Shown: positions 23,570-36,259, counted from the stretch's first letter. The stretch is 64,000 nt of DNA from Chelydra serpentina (GCA_037349315.1 JBAIAC010000010.1:29366001-29430000), one strand, 5' to 3'. Numbers and translations: made by a program. Notes: a model not told the origin generated them from the sequence alone.

Positions 23570-24345
23570 AAGGGAATGAACAGTGAGATGGCATAGTTTG
23601 CAGAAAATAAAATCATTTAAATTAGTTGAGACTAAAGAAGACTCTGTAGAATTTCAGAGGGAACTAAACAATCAATCCGAATGGTCAGCCTGATGGCAGA
23701 AACACTTCATCATTGACAAATGCAAGGCCATATACATTAGAACAGGGGTCTCAAACACGCGGCCAGCGGAGTTATTTCCTGCGACCCGCCATAGGTGCCG
23801 ACTCCACTGGCAGCCAAGCTCCAAACATTACTAAGTGTTTATATTTTATTAAAACCCCTCTTTGCATTACAGTTTTTAACAAGTTAATACATTGACTTTT
23901 AATAGAATACTATATTACTCTTCATTTTTTTTCATTTTTGACTATACTTTTGTATCATTGTATGAAAAGGTTTCAGTGATGTGGCCCTCGGGCCAATTTA
24001 CTAGTTCTCATGTGGCCCTCGTGGTGATTTGAGTTTGAGATCCCTGCGTTAGAAGAATAATCTGAACTGCTTCCTCTATATTAAATATATTTTGCCACTC
24101 AGGCAAAAGACCTGAGCATCACTGTGAACAGCTCAATGAAAATATCTGCTCAGTGTCCAGCAGCACTAAAAAACAATCAAGATGCAAGGATAGATTTAAA
24201 AATAGGAGAAATAATACTGAAAGTATTGTTATGTCATTATATATCAATGATATGCCCATGCCTGGACTATTTTGTTCAATCCTGGTAACATCATTTTGGG
24301 GATGGCCTGTGTTTTACGGGAGGTCAGACGAGATGAGCACAATGG
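23570..24345 (+). mobile_element. Old CR1 LINE fragment interrupted by a hAT MITE
   Basis: Both sides of the MITE at 23743-24046 match the degraded CR1 ORF2 region upstream of the 3' end. Recognisable pieces are EFQREL, DKCKAIYI, CPGLFCSIL-like residues and a 3' tail reading GGAGGTCAGACGAGATGAGC. Many stops are present. It is much older than the 3.9 and 54.9 kb copies. Confidence 0.6.
23743..24046. mobile_element. hAT MITE (CAGGGGTCTCAAAC family), copy 1
   Basis: 304 bp with ends CAGGGGTCTCAAAC and GTTTGAGATCCCTG. Target duplication is CATTAGAA / CGTTAGAA (23735-23742, 24047-24054). A 292-bp relative lies at 43585-43876. Confidence 0.92.
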
Positions 24346-24705
24346 ACCCTTCTGGTGCGGTGGGGCATGGGCCGGCCCCCATGGGGTGCGGGGAGGGAGT
24401 CCCACCCAGCCACGTTCCACCCCCAGCTCTGCTCCAGCCCCTCCCTCAGCCATGGCCCCAGCTCCATGCCTGGCCCAGCTCACAGCCTTGGCATCCAACC
24501 GCGACCAGGCCGTGGCTCCGCACCTTGCCTCAGCCCCCAGCTGTAGCTTTGCTTCTGGCCACAGCTCCATTCCCGGCCCCAGATCCACCCCTAGCTGCAG
24601 CCCCCTTACTCCTGGCCGCATCCTCACCCCCTGGGAGCTGTGGCCCAGCTCATGGGAGCGATGGGGCAGGCACAACCCTGAAAAGTTTGAGGAGTACTGG
24701 ACTAA
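24346..24705. repeat. GC-rich hAT-like fragment
   Basis: C-rich, CCCAGCTC-repetitive sequence like the interiors of the hAT elements in this window, ending GTTTGAGGAGTACTG. The left end is not resolved; it abuts the CR1 tail. Confidence 0.4.
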
Positions 24706-26044
24706 GTGAAACTGTTGAAAAAGAATGGACTGTTGAAAGATCTACAGACATAACGCTCCAATGTTAGAGACTTTTCTCTTGTTTATTTAGGAATGGATAT
24801 AGCATTCTTTTTCAATTACGCCTGAAAAGCATTTGAAACAAACTTCTGAATTCCTTGTGAACCACAACTTGGCATCCATTAATGGCTTTTTAAGTTCATT
24901 GCACCTACATGGGTTCTTAATAGCGGCAGAGCCAGTTAAGATTGTATCAAATGCCAGATTGGCTGAATTTTGTGTCTTGTGTTGACACAGAAGAGATAGC
25001 ATGTGCCAGCATGTTTGACTAACCTAATAGCTGAGTAAATGGAAAGTCAAAGTATTTTCCCATAGTGGGCCAGTAATAAACCACTGGATTTTTGCACTGT
25101 TCCCATTAGTTTTGGATGCAGAATAAAATCCTTATATGTGTGATAAGGAAAAGCTTTTGTCTGAGTGAACAAGGTCTATGGGCTTGTCTACACATGGAGT
25201 TATTCCTGGTTATCTCCATGTGTGGACTTGCTTATTCCAGAATAAGAGTATCCACAGAGTTGATCAGAATTTTTTTTTACCTGCAAGGAATAACGTGTCT
25301 AATATATATGTATGACGAGAAAAGGCTATTTTTAGAGGCAATGGATTTCACATTATTAATATAAAGCTACATATTAGAGCTACGACAGAAAATTCAAACA
25401 ACTGAACTTTTGTTTCTGGGGAGCATTTTTGTACAATCCTTTTACTCTTACTTTTTTCCTTTACTCAAAGGAAGCTCTTGGGGGCAGGAACTCTCAGTGG
25501 CTAGCACACTGAGCCTCTCTTCTTGGGTCGAGGCCTGTGGGCACTACAATAGTGCAAATAATACACAGGAAACATCCACCACAAGACAAAATGCAATACA
25601 GTCTAAACTAACTGCACGGAGTCATGCAGAGTAATTCCAAACAAATAGAGAATAACAAAACACAATAAAAGTGTTTTGTGACACATTGGTAGGGGAAAAG
25701 CTATACAAAGTTTGCAAAATAAACTATTCCTCCTATGGAATAATGCTTGTAAGGACTGACAAAAAACTAACAATTATTTCTTTGCAGTTATGGAAATAAA
25801 CTCATACATCTTGTAGAGAGGGGCCTATGTAAATAATATTTTAATATACTATGTTCAAATTTAGCATGTGAACATCATTCCTAGAGTCAGAGTGGATGTG
25901 CTATATATTTTTCATAATTTGTCATGTCATCAGATGTATAATCCTTCACCATAAAACATCACCTCTGCCCCCTAACACTTTTATAAAAGCATTCAGGAGC
26001 AGATAAATGCAGTTAATTGATGTAGAAACCCAAAACATGATTTC
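24706..26044. other. Intergenic sequence; one small MITE fragment
   Basis: At about 25180-25260 GGGCTTGTCTACAC and its near-inverse GTGTGGACTTGC flank a short palindromic stretch, a relative of the 26048 element. No gene is supported. Confidence 0.5.
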
Positions 26045-26047
26045 TTA

Positions 26048-26333
26048 GGGCTTGTGTACACTTAAAAACACTACAGCATCACTGCTGCAGTGGTGTTGCT
26101 ATCGTGTTTCAGTGTAGACACTACCTACACTGATGGGAGGCGTTCTCCAGTCAGTGTAGATAATCCGTCTCCCCGAGAGGCGGCAGCTAGGTCAACATAA
26201 GGATTCTTCCATCAACCTAGTTCTCTCTACACGGGGACTTAGGTCAGTTTAACTACACCACTCAGAGTGTGGATTTTTCACATCCCTGAGTGACGTAGTT
26301 ATGCTAACCTAATTTTCTAGTGTAGACCAGGTG
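26048..26333. mobile_element. PIF/Harbinger-like MITE
   Basis: 286 bp starting GGGCTTGTGTACAC and ending TAGTGTAGACCAGGTG, with TTA on both sides (26045-26047 and 26334-26336). The TTA duplication suggests the PIF/Harbinger class. A relative lies inverted at about 52155-52420. Confidence 0.6.
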
Positions 26334-27779
26334 TTAATCTAAAATGTAAATGGAAAAGTGCTTTAAATGTTACTTTCATGAGTAAACAATGCTCAATATT
26401 CAGCTAGAGATGCTAAGTGTATACTTACTCCTGTTCAAAATAATGTATCAAATACTTGGACACCCAACAGACACATAGATAACCCCTTCATACACAGATC
26501 TTCCTTCTTCACCAAAGAATGAGGTTCAGCTGCCTTGGCAGCACTGGCTTCCCCCTCATTCAGACCCTGTGGAGGACATCAGGAACACAGAGACTGGACA
26601 GCACTAGGAAAATCCCCACTTTCTCCCTTCCAGCTCTGTGGAGCCTATCCTCAGGCTGTATTATCTTTTCTCCAGAGTCCCTCCATGGGGGCTGGAGCCT
26701 CTAGACAGATAGAGGATTCCTGGGAATTCACCAGGTTTTGAGGCAAGCTTTGCAATATTTTTCATGGTGGGGTAGGTTCACCTCTGAGTCAGAACTGCTC
26801 CACTGCTTCAACCTTATTCCTGATTAAAAGTAATTTACTGCTGGGCTATACCAGCACCTACTGCATAATGGCTCAGCTACTCTGGCCAGTGAGAGTGTGT
26901 ATGGACATTGGGGAGAGGAAACGGGTGAAGCCACGACTGTGCTCATTTTTTTGCTCTCTCCCACCCACTTTCTCTGTGGCGGGAGTAAGTAGCTGAGTAG
27001 CCCTCCCTTACCCTAGATCCAACCACTCACAGAGCATTTTAGAAGTTCACAACCATATCTGAACTTTGTGGTTGGTGCCCATATTTCATAACCAGTTAAA
27101 CCAAAATCCCAGCTCTGATGCACCCAAATTTTGAAGAAATTTCAGTTCAGATCTGGACCCAAACTTAGTGACTCCCACCACTACCAGATAAACAAATACA
27201 GTACTAGTAGAATAAATAATAATAAATAATAATATTTTGCACTTAAAGAGCATCTTCACTCAAGCAACTCAAAGCATTTCAGCATTTATCAGCACCAATG
27301 GTACATACGCTCGTCAGTATTTTAAGATATATATGTGTTGTTTGTACAAGGTACATTGATGGTACTGCTTTAAAAGTGTATTCATATGGGCTTGATGCTG
27401 ACTAACTGAGGTTCTGACAAGGAAGTGACAGTTTCTCATTTTGCTGGAGAAGTGTTAGAACTTACTGGGGTTAAACATTTTACTGGCTTTGCAGACCTAT
27501 CTTAGATTGCAAAGAAGTTGTAATGCTTAAAAGTGTGAAGTGTAAGAAATGTGTCAGTGACAGTGTGGGTTCAGCTTAATGACTGCTTGAGAATGTAGGA
27601 GGAAACAGAATCTTAACTGATAATGAAATTTTCCATAGGGCTAATTTACAAGCAGCAAGCAGTTATATTTTGTGGTCATGTTTTTGCTTGTAGTCATAAG
27701 CAAAGCTTATCTGGACATTATGTTCTGTGCTTGGGCATTTAGCTTTTGTGACTCACAAGAAAATAGATGGGCTAGACTG
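26334..27779. other. Intergenic sequence without gene
   Basis: No supported gene. An AATAATAAT run lies at about 27210-27230. Confidence 0.5.
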
Positions 27780-28030
27780 GGGAAACATAGTCAGATGCTT
27801 AGCACAGGAGAATGGGAATCAGAGGCTCTGGGTTCTATGCCTGATTTTGCCACTAAATCACTTTGGCCAAATCACTTAAATGCTCTCTACCTCAGTTTCC
27901 TATTCCATAAAACAAGGCTAATAACACTTCCTTGCCTCACAAAGGGGTTGGGAGTGTTAATGAACTAATGTTTGTAAAGCATTTTGAGATCATTGGATGA
28001 AAAGTACTATTAAAGTTATTCATTTGTATT
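27780..28030 (+). mobile_element. MIR-type CORE-SINE with L2-like tail
   Basis: The order of blocks matches MIR: GGCTCTGGGTTCTATGCC, CACTTTGGCCAAATCACTTA, CTCAGTTTCC...ATAAAACAAGGCTAATAA, and an L2-like end GTAAAGCATTTTGAGATC. Nearly full length and diverged. Confidence 0.75.
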
Positions 28031-28224
28031 ATAAGGAAGTGATGTGTAATTGCTTGGCTGTAATTGCTTCATAAATTTTTTGCTAGATGTAAGGCTCCAT
28101 GACTCTTTAATCATACTTTTGTTGCTATTATTTCATTGTTTGGAGAAACATTCCACATACAAATTTTCCTTAGTGCAAAGAAGTTTCTCCTTAATTTTCC
28201 TTTGCCCTCTAGACCTTCTGAATT

Positions 28225-28315
28225 AAAAGCTAAATTCTGCTCTCAGGTGTTCATACCAACTCCCACTAAAACCAATGGAAGTTGTGCTTATGTATCTTAG
28301 GGAAGAATTTGGCTC
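28225..28315. repeat. Short palindromic MITE-like sequence
   Basis: It has CCCACTAAAACCAATGG and the ending CTTAGGGAAGAATTTGGCTC, almost the same as at 51.41-51.49 kb. Confidence 0.45.
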
Positions 28316-28719
28316 TTGGTTTCCATCCCATCATTTAAAAACTTTACACCAACTCAGATATTCCATCTCATTTTCTAGATCTTACTTATGAGTGAACATA
28401 TCATGATTCTGTCTGTGCCCTTTTACATTTACTCTTTTCTAATGAAGTATAAGTTTAGTATTCCTACTCCAGTTCAGAAAGTCCAAAAATGCAGCTAACA
28501 AATGCAAATGAGAGGTGGTTGGGTTTTACTAAAGACATTTTCCAATCACCATTTTCTTTCTACAAAGAGTCACCATGAAAACATTAGGTTCTCAGCTACT
28601 ACTAAAATATGTAACAGTATCTTATTCAAAAAGCAAATGCTTAGGGTAGTCCAGTAATCACAATCTATATCTGATGGATTTGGGGGCCAGATTATCCCAC
28701 ATCTGCCTATCGCAAGGCT

Positions 28720-29015
28720 TAGAACATAAGAATAGCCATACTAGGTCAGACCAATGGTCCATCTAGCCCTGTATCCTGTCTCCAACAGTGACCAATGCCA
28801 GATGCTTCAGAGGGAATGAACAGGACAGGGAAATTTCAAGTGATCTATTCCCTGTCATCCAGTCCCAACTTCTAGCAGTTGGAGGTTTAGGACACCGGGA
28901 GCATGGGGTTGCTTCTTGCACCTTCCTCTGAAACAGCTAGTGGGGGTCACTGTTGGAGACAGGAAACCAGACAAGAATGACCATGGGTCTGATCCAGTAT
29001 GACAAGTGCTGACTG
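28720..29015 (-). mobile_element. Old CR1/L3-like LINE fragment (TTCTTATG-tail family)
   Basis: AGAACATAAGAATAGCC on the plus strand marks the 3' end on the minus strand, followed by the shared body (GGTCAGACCAATGGTCCATC). It is the longest of the three copies here. Confidence 0.6.
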
Positions 29016-29705
29016 CATGATCATACTGTGTACCTAAAGCCTTAAATCATGCCTTGTTTAGCAGAAATTTGGACAGAAGCGCATATCTGAAGTAGACGTG
29101 TCATTACAATGTTCATGTTGTAATTAAATCTGATCTCCACTCCAGGTTACAGGTGTCTTTGCATGTGTGAAAGACTGTGATATCCAGCTGAGTCACTGGA
29201 CTAGCTTGTTTTATTCTTTTAAATTATGTAAGTAAGTTTATGACTCAGAAATCTGTGCAAGATTCCATTCTCCATTTACAATATAAATCAATTCTGCAGT
29301 AAAGAGTCATTCGGAAAGAATCTTTTAACAGTGATGCATGTACAAGAGAGCCAAGAGATGGAAACAACTGTGGCTGCTGTAACTGAGTAGTTAACTAGCA
29401 TAGGACAGGACAAATACTTTTTAGAGAATGGTAACCTCCTCGCCTGCCCCCTGCACCTCGCCATCACAAATAATTGTAATTGTTATGTATGGAAAGAAAG
29501 TAGCTGTAACAGAATTTGATCGGATTGATCAATGCGTGTGCTATATGTGATACATGAATTAAATTTACTTTTATAAAGCCATTTCCTATTGCTGCTGATG
29601 TGCACTTGTCCCTTGCTTATTTACAGTAAGTGGCATATGACTGCAAAGTTGTCTTTTTGTTTTTTCCCCAAAAGGCAGGAAATAATTTCACATCTTTTAG
29701 TTTTA

Positions 29706-29925
29706 AGTGTAGTAGCCGTGTTAGTCTGTGTCAGCAAAACGAAAATAAGAAAGAAAAACTTGTAGCACCTTAGAGACTAACAAATTTATTTCAGCATAAG
29801 CTTTCGTGGGTTAATACCCACTTCATCGGATGCATGGGTATTAACCCACGAAAGCTTATGCTGAAATAAATTTGTTAGTCTCTAAGGTGCTACAAGTTTT
29901 TCTTTCTTATTTTCGTTTTACATCT
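29706..29925. repeat. Large inverted repeat with hammerhead-like core (Penelope-like terminus?)
   Basis: Two arms, about 29742-29833 and 29834-29925, form a near-perfect inverted repeat (AGAAAGAAAAACTTGTAGCA outermost, TTCGTGGGTTAATACCCA inward). On the minus strand 29834-29794 reads GCAT, CCGATGA, a GTGGGT/ACCCAC hairpin, GAAAGCTT, ATGC. This order resembles a minimal hammerhead ribozyme as known from Penelope-like elements, with deviations: C instead of U in CUGAUGA and an extra A before the stem. Confidence 0.55.
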
Positions 29926-30142
29926 TTTAGTGTGACCCATAGATTCAAATGTCAATGTTATACCATGTGTGAGTGACAATTGGAATAGCTATCATTCTGT
30001 TCTTGCAATAGTGATTTTGCTTCTGGCACATTGGGGAATAACATTCAACCTTCTTTACAATTAGAGTCTGATCCTGCAAAGTGCTGAGTATAGTTGATTG
30101 GGGCCAGTGTGCTCAGCATCTTGCGATACTGAGCCCCTAATG

Positions 30143-30650
30143 CAGGGGTGGGCAAACTTTTTGGCCCAAGGGCCACATCTGGGTGGGGAAATTGCATGCA
30201 GGCCCATGAATGTAGGGCAGGGGTTGGGGTGCAGAAGGGAGTGTGGAATGTGGGAGGGGGTGCAGTGTGCAGCAGGGAGCTCAGGGCAGGGGGTTGGGGT
30301 GCAGGGTGTGGCAGGGGGCTCAGAGCAGGAGGTTGGGGTGCAGGAGGAGTGCAGGGTGTGGCAGGGGGCTCAGGGCAGGGGGTTGGGGTGCAGGAGGGGT
30401 TCAGGATGCGGGCTCTGGCCCGTCCCCGCTTACCTTGAGCGGCTCCAGGGTGGCAGCGGCATGCAGCAGGGCTAAAGCAGGCTCCCTGCCTGCCCTGGCC
30501 CAACAGCTCCCAGAAGCAGCCAGCACCATGTCCCTGCAGCCCCCAGGGGTGGGTGGGGAACAGAGGGCTCCATGCGCTGCCCTCGCCTGCGGGTACCTCC
30601 CCCGAAGCTCCCATTGTCCACTGTCTCTCCTGTGCTCTCAAATGTTGTCC
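30143..30650. mobile_element. hAT element fragment (GGGGTGGGCAAACT family)
   Basis: The left end CAGGGGTGGGCAAACTTTTT and the following GGCCACATCTGGG match the family at 15033-15870. The interior has tandem GGGGGTTGGGGTGCAGG-type units. The right end is not resolved. Confidence 0.6.
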
Positions 30651-30704
30651 CAGGTAGCATAGACAAGGAATCTGTCTGATACATAAAGCAAAGGGGAGGC
30701 CAAA

Positions 30705-30955
30705 CTAAGGTTCCACAGACAACTTTAATTTTGGCATATCCTAACTTTTGAGTGCTTGACTTTGCAACCTTAAAAATGTTATTTTAATGTAGAGTGAGTG
30801 AGTGTGTGTGTGTGTGTGTATATTAACTTATACAGGCTTATCATTGTTATCATTGATGCATTTACTATAAAAGTAAAGCTAAAAACTTGAGGGGCTAATG
30901 ACATTTTTGCTTTTGAATAAGAGGTTGCCAACCTGAGAAGGTTGAGAAGCACTGG
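30705..30955. repeat. Interspersed repeat family B, copy 2, with (GT)n
   Basis: It contains the shared core TAACTTTTGAGTGCTTGACT and TTATTTTAATGTAG, then a GT microsatellite (about 30796-30818). It ends in a hAT-like GGTTGAGAAGCACTGG. Confidence 0.5.
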
Positions 30956-33900
30956 TTTGGTTAACAGTCTCTTCTGTTATCGATTCCCTGGAACCCAGAA
31001 ACACAAAGATGAACCAATTCTATTGTATTGTTCAACTTATCCTGAGGTTAACTTTCCTAAATATCTTTTGCCATGATCAACCACAATGATTTTTGTGTGT
31101 CTATTATTGTCTGTCATGTCAGTAATCCTCAGATCAAAACTCCATAAAATAAATTAGTACAATGCATTTACAACAGCATCAAATGAACCATTTTGGTCAG
31201 TCATGCTAGCGATTCAGAGATATCAACATCTCCGCACTTCTACTGAAAGTATTTTTTTGTACTTTCTCAAATGTCTTATCTATTGACCCAGTGAGTTTAC
31301 AGATGAGTTTTACACTTGTGCAGAATAGAAACGTTAGAGTTCTGTCAAGATAAGGACTGACACCACTGTTCTAAGTCTAATTGAAATGATAAATATTAGT
31401 GTTTTTTAAGTAGATAAGCTTCTTTGTGGAAAGCAACTTTAAAATAGTTTATTTAAAAAAATAAATACATATTTAAAAAACATGAACATGACGATTGCTG
31501 TAATAAGCAGTTTTTAAGAGTCAGACTTAAAGAAGGGAGAATGAGAGTTGTCTTCTTCTCTATCCTAACTTGCCTTATTGCACAGAAACATTGTAGTGGA
31601 TACAGAACATTGGTCATTGTTCTGATCAGCTCCTTCTATCTTATGCTGACCATAAAAAGTTAAACAGGGGTTTTCTGTTAAGGGTGATTTAAATGTGTTT
31701 TTGCTACCATACAAGCTCACTTATTCAGGGCAGACTGTTGTCTCCCTCAGCTCTGTATTAGCTGTGATACTTTACCTGGAATGAATGACATAAAAAGGTC
31801 CTGGAAGGAAGGTGAGAAGGATGAGGGAAAGGAGAAATCAGAGCACAGCTGCCTACATAACTGCTGATTACTGGTTCTTGATTTTAAGATCCATTTTATT
31901 TACAAAAATGCATGAAAAAGAAAATAACTTCGTGAATTTTTAAACATTATCCTCCAGTAATTATAAGCAGTTTAATTCACCTGACAGACTGCTCTATTTT
32001 TAGCTTTAGTAGAAATTCAGCATATTCGTTTAGAGGCTTTTATTTTCAAAATAAAGGCTTTGGAATACAGAGCTCCTCTCCAAATATCAAGTGATAGTTA
32101 TCGCTTTCTGAGACATTTGATGTATTCTTTAAACAGATGCTCTCTCTCTCTGTTTGTCCCATGTTTCTTAAATTGCTCTATTAGCTTTTGTCCACAGATG
32201 CTGTGCTAGTGAAACTCTAGTGTGAAACTTCCTTTAAATGCTCCTGAATACTATGGAATAGATTATCAATCACTTTCTAAATTAAACCAAACTAACCTAG
32301 TGTTAAATATTGATGTAGGGTATTTATTAATTATTATTACATAATCCATTACATATGTATTACGTAATGCTGGGAACTGGAATAAAGGTGTCATCAATAT
32401 GAGCGTGTATTACTAACTGTATTAGTCACACACTGAAACTATGACTGAATTACCCAGGTCATCACAGATAACCTTTAGCCTCTGTCTTGTAAACTGCTCC
32501 ATCTGAGTTGATCCTTCTGTCTATGCAGAGACGTAGTGAAGTCACGGGGGCTCAGCATTGGTGTAGGGGCCTGTGGAAGGCAGCCTGCAGGATCAGGGCC
32601 TTTACCCCCCACTATGCCATCATATACATGCTGTGTATGTTATAGAAAAACTACTTTAAAAATGCTTCAGAGAGTTTTGATAAGGGCAGGTGTGTACATC
32701 TAGCAGTACATGCTGCAGAGGAAAATTAAAAATTGAAACAACATATTAAACCTCTGTACAAATTTCCTTTAAAAAGCTCATAATTTTTAAATCTAATATT
32801 TCAGGCCCTTCCAGGGTTATAAGCTGGGAATCTCTCCATTCCTCTAAGCTTCTGTTGCTAGTTAGGATGCATTTCTAAATATCAAACCCTAAACATGTCA
32901 CTGGCCCGGTTCTGGATAGTGCTTGCCCTGGGCCTCAAGCCAATGTAATATTTTGGGAGTGGATGCTAGATTTAGAGAAAGGATAAAACATTTTAGTTGC
33001 AGGTTGATTTAAAAAGCAAGACACATACTTGAAGGATATGCCTTGAAGTGGTAGGATATGGTATTTTGTTGCTTTTATCTCGTTTTGATCACTTACTTTA
33101 TATAGCTTTGGCTAGGATCCATTGGCACAATCATGTTCTATGAAAAGGGTTTGTTTTTTACACCATTAAATCACAGATTCAAAACATTAAATAAAGCAAA
33201 ATTTCTAGGAAATAATTTTTAAAAATTTACCATGGTTTCCTTGTTTTTATGCTAAGATATATCATGAGCAATTCACTTATTGGAAAGGAATCAAGATTTG
33301 GATAGCAAGGATGAGAAATGGGGAGAGAGGGAAGGAGAGATCCAGTTTGTGAAAAGAGCTTTACATAGGATTGTTCAGTAAAGAAGAAAAGAGATCTTCC
33401 AGCTGATACTCACTGGGCCAACTTATGCATATTCTGCGGTTACATGAGTTGTAAGTCATCACAGTACTTGGCCAATTATGTGCATATAATAAGGTTTGTA
33501 CTGACACCATGGGACATCTGGGGGAAAAAAGACCACAGAATTAATAAGAGATCGGTTTTATTAGCCTTGCATGACAGAGGTGATAGGATCTGTGCAAGTA
33601 ATTGTCAAAGAATCCTGTTAGTCAGGAGCCAAAGAGGCTTGCTTATAAGAAAAATGCATAATCTTTTCCCATGCAATGTATTTTCCATCCAGGAATGAGA
33701 ATTCTTTCCTACCCTAGCCCCACATTATTCTCACATATTTCCATTCTTTTCAGGCTGGTCTCTGGAAAAATCTCAAGCAATTTATTGTCAGGGAGATCTC
33801 TGTGATACTGTATCAACAGGACAACAAACCAAAATAATGAGGGATGCTGTGATTTCTAATAAGTGTCAGAAAATTAGCTAAGGGCATTTTATAATATTTC

Positions 33901-35200
33901 CAGGTGCATGCCAAATATAATGCCGTTCTTTCTGGGTTGACTTGTCCCTATGATTGAATTGTACTGTCTAACATAGCATGTGTGGGCTCTCCTGTTATAT
34001 GCAGGATCAATGGTAGGCTTAAAAGCTCAGGTAAAACCCTGAAGTAGAAAAATCACAGTGTCTGTCTTTCTCCATTGACCTAGCTGTCTCACATGAGAAC
34101 AGTCCCACTGACTTTTACAGCAGCAACCACTCATACTGATTACAGTATTATTGTATTCAAGTACTGTACAGGACAACTCTGACATCCAATGGCCAGTTAG
34201 AGTCACTGCAAGTGTAGATTTCTTCTGGTTACTGGGCATTTCCTAACAACTTGGAATGATACAATTTTTACTCTTTATGAATTTCAGCAAATAATAAACA
34301 TAATTTCCAAGTGTTATTGTTTACATCAGCATATTTTTGCAAATAAAAACACAAGTTACTCCAGAGAATTCAAGTATGGAGAAACTGTAGTCCCTTAATT
34401 ATTCAATATTCATAATCTTGTATAAAAATCATTTACTGAAGCTTTAATTACTTTAATTGAAAATTCTAAGAGTGAGCCAACTGACAGTTACAAGTATAGG
34501 CCAATACCTTTAATAAATTATTATTGTGAAATATATGCCTGAAGATTAATGTCAGTAATTCAGGATCTCATATACCCAAACCACATCAATTCTCTTTCAA
34601 GTCAATAACAAAGCTCTCCTTGATCTCCATGGGTATAAGCTCAAGCCTCAAGTAGTTTTGTGAAGTGAAGATGTGGATTTGATAATGCAGGTATTACATA
34701 ATTCACCTGTCTGAGAACCAGATAAGCACCATATTATAAAATCAGGCTAGAGAATATGTGGGGAATTGCATATGATAGGCTGGTTCCACAACCAGGGGTC
34801 CTCAGAAAAAAAACTAACAATAAACAACCCCTCCCTTCATAACAAACAAACCCCCCCACCTGTCTACTTTTGTCAGGCAAACTATTTAAACATAGTTGTG
34901 TAATGGGTGTGGTTTTGCTCCCACAGCCTATTCCAGCTCCTGAGGTTATTTTTATATAAGCAGAATCGCATTCCTGCTCTATAAATAAGCACCCCAGGAA
35001 GTCTCACATTGAAGAGACAGAACTGTACCGAAAATAGCCAGGCTGTGGTGCAGCTGGGAGGGAAGTAAAACCTCTTTTCTAAAGTGCTCGGTTTTCTAAC
35101 CATATCCTCTGTTCGTTCTGTGCTAGTGACCCCAAGCCGCGAGTAAAACGCCAGACACGGGCACAGCAGCAGATCGAGGCATCCAAAAGCAACCTGGAAA
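30956..35200. other. Long AT-rich intergenic stretch without gene
   Basis: No protein-like frame, RNA gene or clear repeat boundary was found in about 4 kb. A possible GC-richer MITE remnant lies at 32526-32625. The stretch is relatively repeat-poor compared with 11-24 kb. Confidence 0.5.
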
Positions 35201-35782
35201 ACAGTCCACATGTTCAACTCGGTCACTCTGCGAGCAGCGCCACTCCCGCGGCAGGGATCCAGCTTAGCTCTGCGCGGCCAGGGTGCAGGGTGCAGGGCTC
35301 AGGCAAGCAGCGGGGGCTCAGGACGGAGGCGCATTTTGCAGAGCCGGGGCGGGAATTTTGCACGGGGGCAGCTGGCGCGCTCTGCCCCAGTCCCACTCCC
35401 CGCTGCCCTGAAGCGCTGTTCGCCCTCGGCTGTGGGGAACCCGTTTGACCGGCCAATGGGGGCTGGGCCGAACACAGGTAAACCCCAGTCACAGACACGC
35501 CCCAGCCTGGGGGCTGCCCAGGAACGAAGTGAGGGGCCGGGTGGCCGGTCCTAGGCTGGGCGTTTCCGTGGAACACAGGGCGGGCAGCGCCCCACCTCCC
35601 CCGCGTGCCCGTTTAACAGCCACGACGTGCCCCAGCTAGGCTCAGACCCCGGCGCCCCGCGAGCGCGGAGCTGGGGGGCACCGCGCGTCACGCCCACTGG
35701 CCATTTGGGAAAAGAAAGACACAGCTAGCGCCCGGCAACGGAGCTGACCCTCCCCCGGCGCGCGCTCTTTGCACGCCCGGGG

Positions 35783-35801
35783 ACTACAACTCCCAGCATG
35801 C
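35783..35801 (+). promoter_or_regulatory. ZNF143/STAF binding element
   Basis: ACTACAACTCCCAGCATGC is an almost exact match to the vertebrate ZNF143/STAF consensus. It sits about 200 bases before the SF3B5 start codon, next to an inverted CCAAT box. Confidence 0.85.
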
Positions 35802-35910
35802 AATTGGGGGCGTGCTAGTGCAGTCAACGCATGCACCGCCCAGAGGCGGGTGAATTTACCTCATTCCTCAGCCAGGCGCGCTCCCGTCATGCCCCATAGC
35901 GGCGCGAACC

Positions 35911-35928
35911 ACTTCCGGTCGCCATTTT
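35911..35928 (+). promoter_or_regulatory. ETS plus YY1 sites near the SF3B5 start point
   Basis: ACTTCCGG (ETS/GABP type) is followed one base later by CGCCATTTT (YY1 type). YY1 motifs of this form are commonly found just after the transcription start of housekeeping genes. Confidence 0.75.
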
Positions 35929-35998
35929 GTGGCTGAGCCGGGTGAAGTCTGGAAGCGCCTGGGGCTCGGGGGTGTCGAGAGTGTCGCCCGCCGCCGCC

Positions 35999-36259
35999 AT
36001 GACGGATCGTTACACCATCCACAGCCAGCTGGAGCACCTGCAGTCCAAGTACATCGGCACGGGCCACGCGGACACCACCAAGTGGGAGTGGCTGGTGAAC
36101 CAGCACCGCGACTCGTACTGCTCCTACATGGGCCACTTCGACCTGCTCAACTACTTCGCCATCGCCGAGAACGAGAGCAAGGCGCGCGTGCGCTTCAACC
36201 TCATGGAGAAGATGCTGCAGCCCTGCGGCCCGCCCGCCGACAAGCCCGAGGAGTCCTAG
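35999..36259 (+). CDS. SF3B5: Splicing factor 3B subunit 5 (SF3b10), single-exon gene
   Basis: SF3B5 is a small subunit of the SF3b complex of the U2 snRNP. In the nucleus SF3b helps recognise the intron branch point; SF3B5 packs against SF3B1 and SF3B3. The frame encodes 86 residues, the usual vertebrate length, beginning MTDRYTIHSQLEHLQSKYIG and running through TTKWEWLVNQHRDSY and YFAIAENESKARVRFNLMEK to a C-terminal KPEES. From memory it is identical to the mammalian protein except at the last residue. The ATG at 35999 lies in a good Kozak context (GCCGCCGCC before it). The upstream in-frame extension has no ATG. There is no intron, as in mammals. The absence of frameshifts, the proper promoter and the poly(A) signal show this is the true gene and not a retrocopy. 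Confidence 0.98.
   Translation: MTDRYTIHSQLEHLQSKYIGTGHADTTKWEWLVNQHRDSYCSYMGHFDLLNYFAIAENESKARVRFNLMEKMLQPCGPPADKPEES

Noticed and set aside
30045..30662. 198- and 139-codon frames
   Set aside because: They lie in hAT-derived repetitive sequence with GGGGTTGGGGTGCAGG units.
35927..35998. N-terminal extension of SF3B5
   Set aside because: No ATG is present upstream in frame. Known SF3B5 proteins start at the MTDRYT methionine, and the extension is 5' UTR.
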